This document shows positions 26,562-37,500 of a stretch of DNA of 64,000 nucleotides, one piece after another. The stretch spans positions 35,010,329 to 35,074,328 of the forward strand of contig NC_082603.1 of assembly GCF_030936135.1 (NCBI RefSeq). Direction: 5' to 3'. A program made the position numbers and the translations under genes. The stretch is from Gavia stellata (lineage: Eukaryota; Chordata; Aves; Gaviiformes; Gaviidae). The notes beneath the pieces were generated by a model. The model ran no database searches. It was not told the DNA's origin and saw only the letters and a list, made by a program, of their open reading frames with translations. Positions within the stretch are counted from its first letter, which is position 1. Every line of letters begins with the position of its first letter.

Positions 26562-26598
26562 TGACGTCACGATGACATAAGCATAGCGCATTGCATCA
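26562..26598. promoter_or_regulatory. CRE plus CARE-type ATF/CREB site cluster
   Basis: TGACGTCA, the full palindromic cAMP response element, is at 26562-26569. GATGACATAA follows directly, and TTGCATCA (reverse complement TGATGCAA, the C/EBP-ATF response element bound by ATF4/CHOP-type dimers) is at 26591-26598. The cluster lies 150-350 bp upstream of the proposed GNG12 start, a usual distance for functional CREs. Confidence 0.5.
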
Positions 26599-27420
26599 CG
26601 GAATACGTAGAGTCGGTGGGCCGGCGGCAGCGTGCTGGGTGCCTCCTGAACGGGAGAGCTGTAACATCTTCCCCAACGAGGCTCGGGGACTGGTGCAGCA
26701 AGCGTGATCAGTTTTAAAAAGGATATTATTGCTATTTTAATTTTTTTTACCTTTTTTTTATTCCGGAGCCCCAGCGTGCGTAGCCCCGGGGGAGCAGAAC
26801 ACGGGGGGACGGGGAGTTTTTCCAAAACGCCGTACCCATTCCCAAACCCCATCACCCATGAAACCCCCCCAGAGACGCGCAGGCGACCGATGCGTGAAGC
26901 GCCTCTTCCAGATCTACGGGAGATTGCGCAACCAAATCCGGTCTCTCCTGCTCCGAAGGCCGGATTCAGACCCGCCAACGCCGTTTCCGAAGGGATTACC
27001 ATGGGAGCAGTGTGTGCCTGGGGACTGGAGCAGCCCTGGCCCGCAGAGTGCTGTGGCCGAGCATCCCGGAACGCTGGACAGGCTGGAGCATCCCGGTGTC
27101 CCCGTGCCCGCGCGGGGACGAGCTGGGTGTCCCATGGGGTTTGCAGGAGAGCGGGGGCAGCGCCAGCCCCCGGGGGGAGCAGGTCTGGCGCCTGCAAAGA
27201 CTTGTCTGCTGCCCGAACGGGCCCGACGTGCCTCTGCTTGCGGGGCTGGGTGCTTTGATGCTGCGAATTGCTCAGGAATATATTTGTCTTCAGAGGCAGA
27301 GGAGGGTGTGGATTCACAGTTAAATACAGGGTGCTGCCTGGGAGCCTGCGGGAGCGCTCCTTGGGTTGGATCAAGTTTGGTCTGAGTCTTGTTTTTACAC
27401 CAGCCTCAGAATCGCGGCAT

Positions 27421-27890
27421 CACAGAATCACTATGGTTGGAGAAGACCTGTAAGATCATCAGGTCCAACCACCAACCCAACCCCACCATGCCCACTAAAC
27501 CATGTCCCGCAGTGCCACGTCCACACCTTCCTTGAACACCTCCAGGGATGGGGACTCCACCACCTCCCTGGGCAGCCTCTTCCAGTGTCTGACAACCCTT
27601 GAGGTGAAGAAACTTCTCCTAATATCCAGCCTGAACCTCCCCTGGCGCAACTTGAGGCCATCTCCTCTTGTCCTGTCACTTGTCACTTGGGAGAAGAGAC
27701 CAACACCCACCTCCCCACAACCCCCTTTCAGGCAGTTGTAGAGAGCGATGAGGTCTCCCCTCAGCCTCCTCTTCTCCAGACTGAACAACCCCAGCTCCCT
27801 CAGCCGCTCCTCATCAGACTTGTGCTCCAGACCCCTCACCAGCTCCGTCGCCCTTCTCTGGACACGCTCCAGCACCTCAATGTCCTCATT
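27421..27890 (-). mobile_element. CR1 LINE 3' fragment
   Basis: This minus-strand CR1 copy of about 470 bp ends with GTGATTCTGTG at its 3' end (left side) and is truncated inside ORF2 at about 27890, near the codons for [15 protein letters not shown]. The ORF2 C-terminus is open through the family stop at 27495. A small difference from the sister copies, [12 protein letters not shown] in place of [12 protein letters not shown], shows that it belongs to a slightly different subfamily or has diverged. Confidence 0.95.
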
Positions 27891-28965
27891 GCTGTTAAAC
27901 TCCAGGAGGACATGTGAACATCTGGAGTTCGATGTTTCTCCCGTATCTCCTCGGCTACCAGCAGTGACGCTGGGTTTGGACACAGGGCTTCCCCCTCCCA
28001 AGGGGGCCGGGGCGGCCGCAGGCAGTACAGGGTGAAGGCACCCCTGCACCCAGCACCCAACTTCTGCTGCCAGCTCTCACCCGCTCGCCTTCCCTGCGAG
28101 GGACTGGGCACTGAGACTGGGAAAAAGGAGACGGGAGGAAGGGGAGGCAGCTGAGCGGGAGAAAACGCCGGTCTCATCGTGGGGAGAGACGGAGAAGCTG
28201 CTGTGCTCATCACCAGCCAACACCAACTTCACGCCGAGCATCTCCCCGCGCGGCATCCCGAGCCGCACCTCCGCCACACAGCAGGTCCGAAAGCATCAGG
28301 AAAAGCCCTCCTCACTCCTTTCCACGGCCGTGTTCTGTTCGACGCCGATGCAGCGTGGCCGCTGCTCTCCTTGGCACAACCGGGTGTTGACGGATGACGC
28401 CAGCCCAACCCCGCAGCCGGGTTTATGGGACCCTGCTTGGCTGCGTCATTGCGCATCTCCTGCACTACCGCTGCTAACGCTCCAGGGCTGTAAAGCAAGT
28501 GTCGGATGCACGGAAGGACATCATCATGGGTTACGCCATGGTGAAAAAAAAAAACCAACACCAAAAAACCCCCTTAGGAAAACTGTCAGAAGAGAATGAA
28601 GTCCTGGTGCGATTGCTAATTAATAAAAAAGAGAGAAAGCCACTTCTCTCCAGGCTTGGCCGCCAGCCAGCCAGGCCCCGGGAAGCAATGCCCGCTCGCG
28701 GGCTAAAGCAGCAGCTACCCACCAATTCCGTACTAGTCCTGAGCTTAATTAACCAGCGTTAATTACCTCCCTGGGGCCTTGCAGGGCAGCCTTCCTGGGC
28801 GAGCAGCCCCCAGCCCACCGCAGCAGCGCGGGGCCACCGCCTGAGCCCAGCAGGAGCTTTTGCCGGGGGCCCCGTCGCAGCCCAGCCAGGTTGCCATGCA
28901 GGGCTTGCACGCAGCCCGCGGGGGCCACGGGTGAGCGGGGTCTTCTGTGCACAGGAGCACACGCT

Positions 28966-29322
28966 GGGCACACTGGAGCATGCACTGGGCGCACTGGGAG
29001 GGCACATTGCATGCGCTGGATCATGCATGGGGCACAGTGGGTGCACTGCAGCATGTACTGGACACACTGGGAGGGCACGTTGGGTGCACTGCAGCATGCA
29101 GTGAGTGCACTGGGAGGGCACATCGGGCACACTGGAGCATGCACTGGGCACAGTGGGTGCACTGCAGCATGTGCCGGGCACACTGGGGGGCCACATTGGG
29201 CACACTGGAGCATGCACTGGGCACAATGGGTGCACTGGAGCATGCACTGGGCACACTGGCGTGTGCAATAAACACAGTGGAGCACACCTGGGCCCCTTGT
29301 TGCATGCACTGGGTGCACTGGG
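28966..29322 (+). repeat. irregular minisatellite built on GGGCACACTGG-type units
   Basis: There are about 13 diverged units of 21, 22 or 30 bp, such as GGGCACACTGGAGCATGCAC, alternating with variants containing CACTGCAGCATG and GGGAGGGCACATT. Identical 21-mers start at 28966, 29125 and 29198, suggesting a higher-order period near 73 bp. The array has few stop codons in several frames on both strands and so creates long spurious open frames (28759-29880 minus, 373 codons, Cys/Pro-rich; 28749-29453 minus; 28891-29271 plus). Confidence 0.85.
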
Positions 29323-29375
29323 AGCTGAGGTGTGCAGTGCCTGGGGGTTTGGGCAGGGGTGTGGGGCTGGGGGCC

Positions 29376-29390
29376 GTGTGTGTGTGTGTG
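29376..29390 (+). repeat. short GT dinucleotide microsatellite
   Basis: Seven GT units plus a final base lie just beyond the minisatellite. Confidence 0.85.
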
Positions 29391-30579
29391 CATTAGCATG
29401 GGTGGCTCGGCACGGGGGATGCCCATAAGCACGCTGGGGCTGAGCCTGGGCAAGATTCAGGCTGGGCGGGTGGGAGGACGGGGGTGGAGGGGTTTGCTGG
29501 TGCAGAAAGGTTCGGCGACATGGGATCTGCCACCAGCGAACACCGTGGTGCTCAGCTTCAGCTCCGTGCCTGCAAAAGAGGGCCCTGGGGAGCTCCCCGC
29601 AGCCCGTGCCGGCTCTGCGCCCATGCTGGTGCAGGCTCTGCTCCAGCGCATGCTGCCCCACGGCTTGGGCTTGTGCCTTCATGGCTCGTCCCACAAAGGC
29701 GCCTTCATCCCTTGCCCTGTCCCTCACCCCGTCCCTCGCCCCGTCCCTCGCATGCCTGCCCTGCGGCAGCATCGCCCAGCGGCAGCTGCCCCCGCGCCGC
29801 CTTCCCCTCCCGGCCACGACAGGATTTGTTGTTCCAGCCATTCTTTCAGTGATTAACGAGCTCCATTTCTTTTTCTCCACTTCCTCTTAAAAAAAAGCGC
29901 ATTTTTAAACACCATTCACAACCATTTTTTGCAACTGCCAAACGAATAGCGACCGTACGTCGGAAGAATGCCGCCGAAGCTGGTGGAGGGCCCGGCCGCG
30001 GGGCTCCCGCCACCCCGCTCCTCCGGGACGCGAATGGAGCCGAGGTGACGCCAGGTTATACAGGAGTGCTGCGTTTCTGCAGTGGGCTACGTGCCTCTGC
30101 AGCATCCCACGCTCTTAACCGCTTCCAGAAAACACAGCGACTTGCACCAAGTGACCACGCGTGGGACCAGCCTCGCCGCTCCGCTCCGAGCAACGGGACC
30201 GGAAAACTTAAAGCGAGTCTGAGCTTTGTATTTTCTCTATTAAACTTTTATTTTCCTTTTCACCAGGGGCTGGATAAAGGCTCAGCATGAGGAGATCTCT
30301 TGGCTTTCCTTCCTTTTTTTCCGTCCCAGACATTAAAACAAAGGCTGTCGCACCTTCGCCTGAAGTCAGGACTGAGTTCTTCAGATCTGCAGTGATACAA
30401 GCACAGTTTTTCCTTTCTCCTCCAAACGCAAATACATATATACGTATAAAATGTTCATTGTTATTAGTGTCTCTTAGAAGAGTGTATTAAGCCTAGACGA
30501 GAGCACCCACGCTATTAGAGAGTCTTTGCTTCAAGAGCTTACCTGCTTTCCACCTTTTGTCCGTCCAGAAGGACCGGGG

Positions 30580-30655
30580 GGAGACACGGGGAGATGAAAT
30601 GACTTTCCCAAGGACACGACACAGACCAGTGACCAGAACTGGTTCAAGGAAAACG
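30580..30655 (-). repeat. MIR-like SINE fragment
   Basis: GAGATGAAATGACTTTCCCAAGG followed by ACACGACACAGACCAGTGACCA and then ACTGGTTCAAGG tracks the reverse-oriented MIR consensus (the order of GAGGTTAAGTAACTTGCCCA, GGTCACACAGCTAGTAAGTG and GGGATTCGAACC). The match is diverged but collinear. Confidence 0.6.
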
Positions 30656-33253
30656 GTGAAAACCTTCCCTGCAGCATCGTCCTGTCTTGTAGCCTCGCTC
30701 TTACCTGCCCTTCTGACCACGGACACGCACGAGGATGGTGACGCAAAGCAACGCAACGGTTCATTTTCCAGTTTGCTTTTCACACGTCTTATGCCAGTAT
30801 TTCAACCTAGGCTATTGCAAAAACTTTTTTGTTATTTGATTCTTTTCTTTTGCTCCCCTTAACCCACAGCAAAGTGCGTGAACGTTGTTTTGAATGCGAG
30901 GTATTAGCAGCAGCCCACGCCTGTGGGATTCGCTGTGGTACCCAGGGTGTAATCCTGTCCACCACGACCATTTATCTTTCCTAAAATCTCATTATTTCCT
31001 GCGTAACAAGGTTTTGAGTTCAGCCAAGGGCCATACTGCAATAACATAAACCTGGAAGACAGAAGATCTGCTCTCGGCATGCGCTTGGGCCATGCTAAAG
31101 CGAAGCCGGATTTCTTCTGCGTGTCTGATGCTGCCGCTCCTTCCTGCCTCGGCTGCACTGCAGCCCCTTCCAGGGACGGCTGCGGAGACCCCCAGCTCTA
31201 ACGCACCACCAGCCAGGCATCCCCGGCGCCTGCCCGACCCGCCAGCGAGGCGGGGTGGCTTTCACTGAACGAGCCGGGGCGTCTTCCCCAGCCGAATTGT
31301 GGAGACCTCTGACGCTGGAGAAAAATAGCCAAACCACTCCCTAACGACCCTCCAGTGCACATGAACTGGGGTCGGTGGGTTAAAGGAGCGGGGCCGGCAC
31401 TACGGGACAGGCAGAGCTTTGCCTGTGCCCGTGGGAAAGGGGCAGCACCGGAGCCTGGCCGGCACCCAGCTCCCAAACGCCGGCACCCAGCAAAGCCCAT
31501 TCCCGGGGACCGCCTGTCTCTCACGTGGCCATCCTAGAAAGGACAGCCGCCTTTTTGCCCAGAAGCGGTTCCTCGTGCCCCGGGGAAGCTCCGAGCACCT
31601 TGCCGGGAGAAGGGTTTGCCCGCCGGAGCCTGATGCTAAGGGATGCCGAGCAGCAGCGACCACAGAAGATGCTCCCAGCACCTCGGGGCACTTATGCTGA
31701 AAAACGATTGTACGTGGAACATACGGTGCACAACCAGCTGAACAAGAGAAACAGCAGCGCTTGCATAAATCTCTCCTTAAAGACAATTAGCAGAGCTGCT
31801 GTTGGCAGGAGCGTTGCAGAGAGCAACGAGCGTGCAGCTCCCAAATAATCCAGTCTCAGGGGTGAGCATATCACCTCTTCCCTGCCAGGGAAGGAGAGGC
31901 AGCATCCAATGCAACAGAGAGGCAGCAGATCTTGAAATGAGAAGTAGTGCGTGTTTGCAAGCGGCTCATAACTTCTGGGGTGCTCAGAGATGCCGCGGGC
32001 AAGGCTGTGGTCCAGGGGAGGACCTGCAGCATCGTAGAAATATCAGCATTAGCCTCACGTTCGCAGCGCTGGGCGAGCGGTGCCCGAAGGTCAAGTGCGT
32101 CATCCCAGGGGGTGGGATGCACAAAGAGAAATAAAGTGCTTTTTTTCCATCCATGTGACCAAAAGTCAAGCCGAAGTTAAAGGCTGCCAGCAGCAGGGCT
32201 GGCCTCTCCGAGGACAAAGAAGCAGTTTGCCTTTGCGGCGAGCTGGGGTCGGTCTGAGCCCCCGGCGCAAGCGTGGTGCTGGGCTGCCGTGCGCCCACCC
32301 GGTGCCCATGTCCAAAGCTGCATTCAGTGGGAGTTTGTTCTAAAACTGACACTTTTTATGATGCCTTTTGACTTTAAGCATTCATCATTTTGTAATAAAA
32401 AATAAGAAGCCAGCTGCCTCGCTCCAACATTACCACGAGCAAAGATGCCTTCCCCAACCTGCACCTCAAAGTAAGGTGCCGGACATGCTAGCAGTAGTCA
32501 GCAAAAATGAAACACCAATACCCTGCGTAAGTTGCCCACTTCTTTTGCAAGTTGCCCCAAGAAGTCAGCGTGGGGGTCGCAGCGGGCCGGGCTGGCAGGC
32601 GCTGCAGCCGAGCCCCCCGGCCCAACCATCGCCCTTCTCCTGGCAGGGAGGATGGAGCAGGCAGGAGCCAGGCAAGAGCAGGCAGAGCTCAGTTCTTAGC
32701 TTTTTCCCCTCCCTAGGACATCCTCAAAATTGTGTCACGTCCCCCCCCAAAAGCAGTGATTTTTTCCCAGGATCTGCGTAGAACGGGAATTTTGACTCAG
32801 TGGCTCCGCTGAGCTTGTCCTTAACTAGAACCGCACAGAAAAAGGACCTTGAAAATAGCTGAGAGCAGGCTAGACCTTGCTCCTAGTTAGGTGCTGACGT
32901 GGGGCGGAGGCGGTTGTCATGTCTTTCGGCAGCGGGGTGGTCCCAGCTATCCTGTGGGTTTAGCACACTGGGCACAGAGTCCAGAGTAATAGTGACAGAA
33001 AAGTACTTTATAAATAAACCAGACAGATGTCCACAGCCAGCGGTCAAGAAAGGTTTTCTCTAGAGCAGAAGAGTAATCAAATTCCCCGTAGACATGAGGG
33101 GAAGGAGAACCGGAGGTAGAAGAGACAGCGCAATGTAATTTACAGGGCGGCCATCCCTCATCGCTCCTCCGTGCAGGGGGCAGAGCCTGTGGCTGTGACT
33201 GTGGTCCCCGGTCAAGAGCGGTCCCTGCTCCCCCATCGCCGTCCCTGCCCTGC

Positions 33254-33313
33254 TAACAGCCGGTGGTCCCTCCCGTGATGGTCGCCGTTAACAGCCGGTG
33301 GTCCCTCCCGTGA
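33254..33313 (+). repeat. two-copy tandem duplication, 25-bp unit, 35-bp period
   Basis: The 25 bases at 33254-33278 (start TAACAGCCGGTGG, end CTCCCGTGA) recur exactly at 33289-33313. It is a recent local duplication with no evident function. Confidence 0.9.
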
Positions 33314-34414
33314 CAGACCCCATGCCCCGCTGAGCTGCGGGACACGCACGCTGCCGCCAGCCGGCTCCGTCCCAGCCACCCCGGCACTGCGCTGTCTTGC
33401 ATTCGCAAAGCAAAGCCTGAATTAATAAGCCAAAAAAAAAAAAAATCAGTATCTCGGCTGTTGCATTGAATAGACTGTGCTAAAGGAGAAAGACCAAGAG
33501 ACAAATATTGCTGTTCACCTCTCCCAGCCAGCTCCAGCCCAGAAAAGGGCAGGGGGTGATCTCTGGGGAGGGGTCACCGGCCCCTGCGATGCTCGGAGAA
33601 GGGGGTCAGAAAGGTTCCCCAGTCCCTTCTGGCAGCAGAAAATGGATAAAGGGGCAAGATGCGCCAGCCAGCTACAGCGTCGTCGTCGTCGAAGCCAGAG
33701 CCCGGGCTCCCCTGGCTTTGCTACCTCTGCTTGCCCACCCGCGTCCCGAGGAGCCAGCCCCCGGCATATGGCCTGAGCCCTCCCTGTGCTTATTTTCCCT
33801 TACTATTTATCATGTATTTCTTTCACAAATGGAGGAGTATCTCACTTAAATCCCCGTCACCGGGCGGGTGGACCCTGGAAAAGGCTGTCCAGAAGGAGCA
33901 TATGTGATAAATTACCCTGTCCCGTAAGAAAACCACACCGTTTTACATCCTGCGTATTACAGGAGCAACTGGCACCATACCGCAGACCGAAAACAGGCAA
34001 CAGCCAAAACTTGCCTGATAGGGCTGTAACCTTCCCATGCTCCGTATAACCAAAATCCTCCAACTGCAACATCGCACATAAAGAAAATGCAGGCCTGTTA
34101 GATTTCCCCAGACATTCACAAGTTGATGGATTAGCTGAATATACTTCAAATTGCACAACCTGCTTTCCTTTAAGGGTGTGTTTCAGTACCCACAGCGCTG
34201 GCAGGCACACCGCGGAGATGGCTCTGGGCCGGCTGCGTCTCACCCCGGCCGTGTCCCGTGGGCTGAATCCGGCCGGGACCACAACCCTGGCCCGGCTTGC
34301 TGCTGGGGGGGGCCGGTGCTAGGCACCCTGGGCCGTGCTAAGGCTGTTTCGAGCAGTAATGAATGCAACAAAAAATATTAAACACAACATAACCTTCTGT
34401 TACGCATGACTCAC

Positions 34415-34518
34415 ATAATGGACAAACACCAGCCACACTTCAGCATCCTCTTTCTTGTGCGTAAAGACTATTTTTTCACCTAAAAAAGGACCTAACAAAT
34501 CAATGCCTGGAATTATGC
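34415..34518 (-). other. exon-like open segment of unknown nature
   Basis: On the minus strand a strong acceptor (TTACTCTTTTCCACAG, ending at 34519) is followed by 104 bp that end at TTAT|GTGAGT (34415/34414). It lies in a frame that is open from about 34747 to 34400. The peptide in this segment, starting GIIPGIDLLGPFLGEKI and ending LVFVHY, is not low-complexity and not GC-driven, unlike most open frames in the window. I do not recognise it. It could be an unannotated exon, a decayed gene or element, or chance. Confidence 0.25.
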
Positions 34519-37500
34519 CTGTGGAAAAGAGTAATTTCTTACAGTCAATAGAAATATTTTCCATTTTTGAGCCACATTCTGGCTCATCTTTCCAGATAAT
34601 CAAGAAATCAGCCAACCTCCCTGTTCCAGCTTGTCCAGCTGGTAAAGCATCTGACAGCAGAAACAGCTGAAACAATTTGAGCACAAACATCCCGTTATTT
34701 ATTAATTTTCTTCCCCTTTCCTTCTGTGGGCTTTGTAGAAATGACATGTCAGGACTGCGCAGGGACAGACCTATGTCTTGCAGCTCTGGTGTGCTGCTCC
34801 TCGGAGGCAGAGGGAGCGTATTCAGTTATCCCCTCACCTCTGTATTAATTTCAGCAAGCCTATACGGCCCTATATAGGGCTGAGCATTTCGCAGAGGTAG
34901 GTTTTATCTGCTAGCCAGGGTCTGCTCCGTCCCCTGCCCACCTGGGATGCTCCGAGCCGGCGGCAGCAGTGACGGCAGCGATACAGCCAAGAGCCGTCTG
35001 CCCCACGGCAGCAGGACGCGAGCAGCCAACGCCGGCTGAAGAAGCCTTTTCATCACTCCATTCTCAGGCGAGGCCTCGGTCTTGGTCCAGGAATTCCACC
35101 AGATGGACGGATTTTTCCCTTCAAGGAGGAATTCTCACTGCCTGAATGCAAGCTGCTCATCCCTTGCTTGCCGGGAGCCCACGGGCGAGGCAGATAATGG
35201 GGTGCAGGGGTTGGAGAAAACTGTGGGAGCAAAGGAAAAACGACAGCGTAGGAGGGAAGAGTCTTTGTATCTCCATCCTTAGATATTTTTGTCTGAAAGG
35301 CACAAATGCATCACTGAGATATAAAAAGAAAGCTCCCCGCTGCTCCCCGTGCTGGAGAGTTCGCTGCAGCGCTCTGCCTGCTTCCCACCCGGGTCAGACG
35401 CTCGCCCTACGGCAGGGTGGGAGCGGGGACTCTCGGGGGGTGGAAGGGAGCCCAGTTAGGGAAGGAACAGCCCGCGCTCACCCCCCTGCCTGCACGGCAC
35501 CCCAGCACAGCCCTCTCTGTTCGGGGCAGGCGATCCTGCTGTGGGAACAGCCTGGCTGCTGGTGGCAAACAGCGGCACGTTCAGCCATCCCTTCTTTGCG
35601 GGCAACAGAAACCTTGTAGTTACACACGGGCACAATGCAGCGTACGTGCATAAGCTTTTCAGATACCGATCCTTGAAAAAAAAACAGTAGAATTACACAG
35701 AATTAAATCTGTCAGATATGACTGAGTTCCTCTTACCTTTATCTGGGTGGAAAAACAGGATGCATTTTTAAAAGGAGACTCTTCATCAAGATACATGTTA
35801 CATCCTTGCCCGTACTGTCATTCTGGGTAAAAAGGAGCAACTTTTTCTGTTCTCCACTGGGAGAAAAAGGTTTTGATTTCTGCTGGCCAGCTCTCCCCAT
35901 CTGGCTGTGCTGTCTCTTGGTGTCAAGGATGGCATCATGCCACGGTGCTGTGCCACACCGCTGCATACCCTGAACACGTCCTACCCTCCTCTCTCACGTA
36001 AAAGGGGCTGCAGGAGGTACTTGTGGGCACCTACAGCCCACTCCTGCTCCGCTGCAGACTCAGCCCCAGGAGGCACGGGCTGGGTAAAGCTCACCCAAAG
36101 GCTTTGCTGAGCAGTCGACGTTGATGGTTGCTGGATTCTGCGTATTTCTGGTTGACAAACTGCAAACCCAGTATCCATGCCTCTCCTGAGTAACCCGGAG
36201 CACCACTGCGCACTCAGGTTGCTCAGCCTCTGGTATTATTATGATGTTGACGTGTTTTATTTTAGTCTCACCTCTGGGTACGAACAGCCGTCACCTCAGA
36301 AGTGCCCTTTCTGAAAAGCAGAGGTGAAACAACAAGACTCTTGCTGACACTCGAGATGCAAGGCTTTTCCTTCTGTGCTGCCCAGATGTTTTAGCACTGG
36401 GGCAGCATTCACGGGTGTATGAAAACCATCTCCCTGTAGCTGGAGTAGGCTCAGCTAGTGAGATCCAGGGGTCTTGCCATGGATGTGTTAATAATAGAGC
36501 GTTATCAGTAAAATATTTTAAATTGCAGTCATTAAAAATGGATCCAGTACCTTCCAGGAGGAGAGAGTTTCCAACTGGGAAACACATGTACTTTGCTCTG
36601 GAGTTAGCGTTGTATTTTCTTACTCTGTCAGTGAGGTTACCTCTCGGAGGATCAAGTTTTCCTTCATTGATTTGTCTAGATCCACATCTGCTGGCTTAAG
36701 AAGTAGCTCAAACAGAAAAGCTGCAGACCTGCCTGGCCACTGGGTCCAGAGGAGCAGCCAGGAAGAGCAGGCTGAATTACATCTGTGTGCTAAGGATGGT
36801 ACGAGTGCTGCGCTGGCAAACTACGCAGACGGTGCAGTGCCTTATTCCCTCGGACCTCCTAGAGCCAACAGGACTGGGCACCTGAGTCGCTTCAGCGCTC
36901 CTGGGGAAAACTATGCACAAAGAGAAGTGAGTTTTGCTTGGTTTCAGCTTCCGACACTTTGCCAGCGCTTGCCCAAGTGCTTGAAGAGCTAAAGAGGAGG
37001 CAGTCTCCAACAGATACAGATAGTTGCATTTACCAGAACTAAATAAATACATATACAGAATCGACCCTCAACAGCTTGAGGAAATCCAGCTATCTCCTGC
37101 AGCTGAGCCTCTGTAGGCACAGCTCAGGACACGTGGGCTTTGCCTGTCCCTAGAAGCTCTGCCAAGGATGCCCACCATATGCCAGGCTACCGCTTCCAGG
37201 TCTCCGGTTCCTGCTGCAGCGGGAAGAGACCCATAATCCCATACCATTTATCCCTGTCAGCAGAGCTCATGGGAGTGTTCACAGAGAAGCTATCTTACAG
37301 CAGATCAGCTGCATTTGCCGTCTCCTCAAGTCAAGGAGCAGGTTCTCAGCACAAGCTGCTGAGAAGTGGTGGGTCACGGTGGCGGCCCCACGCCCACCTT
37401 TTCCACCCAGCTAAGGACCGATGCAGGAGCAGTTAGGGATGGCTGGGCTGGAAGACTCTGGGAAAACACAATCTCTTTGCCCTATTCCTTTCCCCTCTAA

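Noticed and set aside
25836..26564. 242-codon plus-strand and 214-codon minus-strand frames in the 26-kb island
   Set aside because: Composition is Pro/Arg/Ala/Gly only, as expected for very high GC. Both strands are open at once and the inverted repeat is inside; this is a promoter, not a gene.
28759..29880. 373-codon minus-strand frame rich in Cys, Pro and His
   Set aside because: Its middle is the minisatellite at 28966-29322, which has few stops in several frames at once. The remainder is GC-rich with no domain, and the frames overlap one another on both strands.
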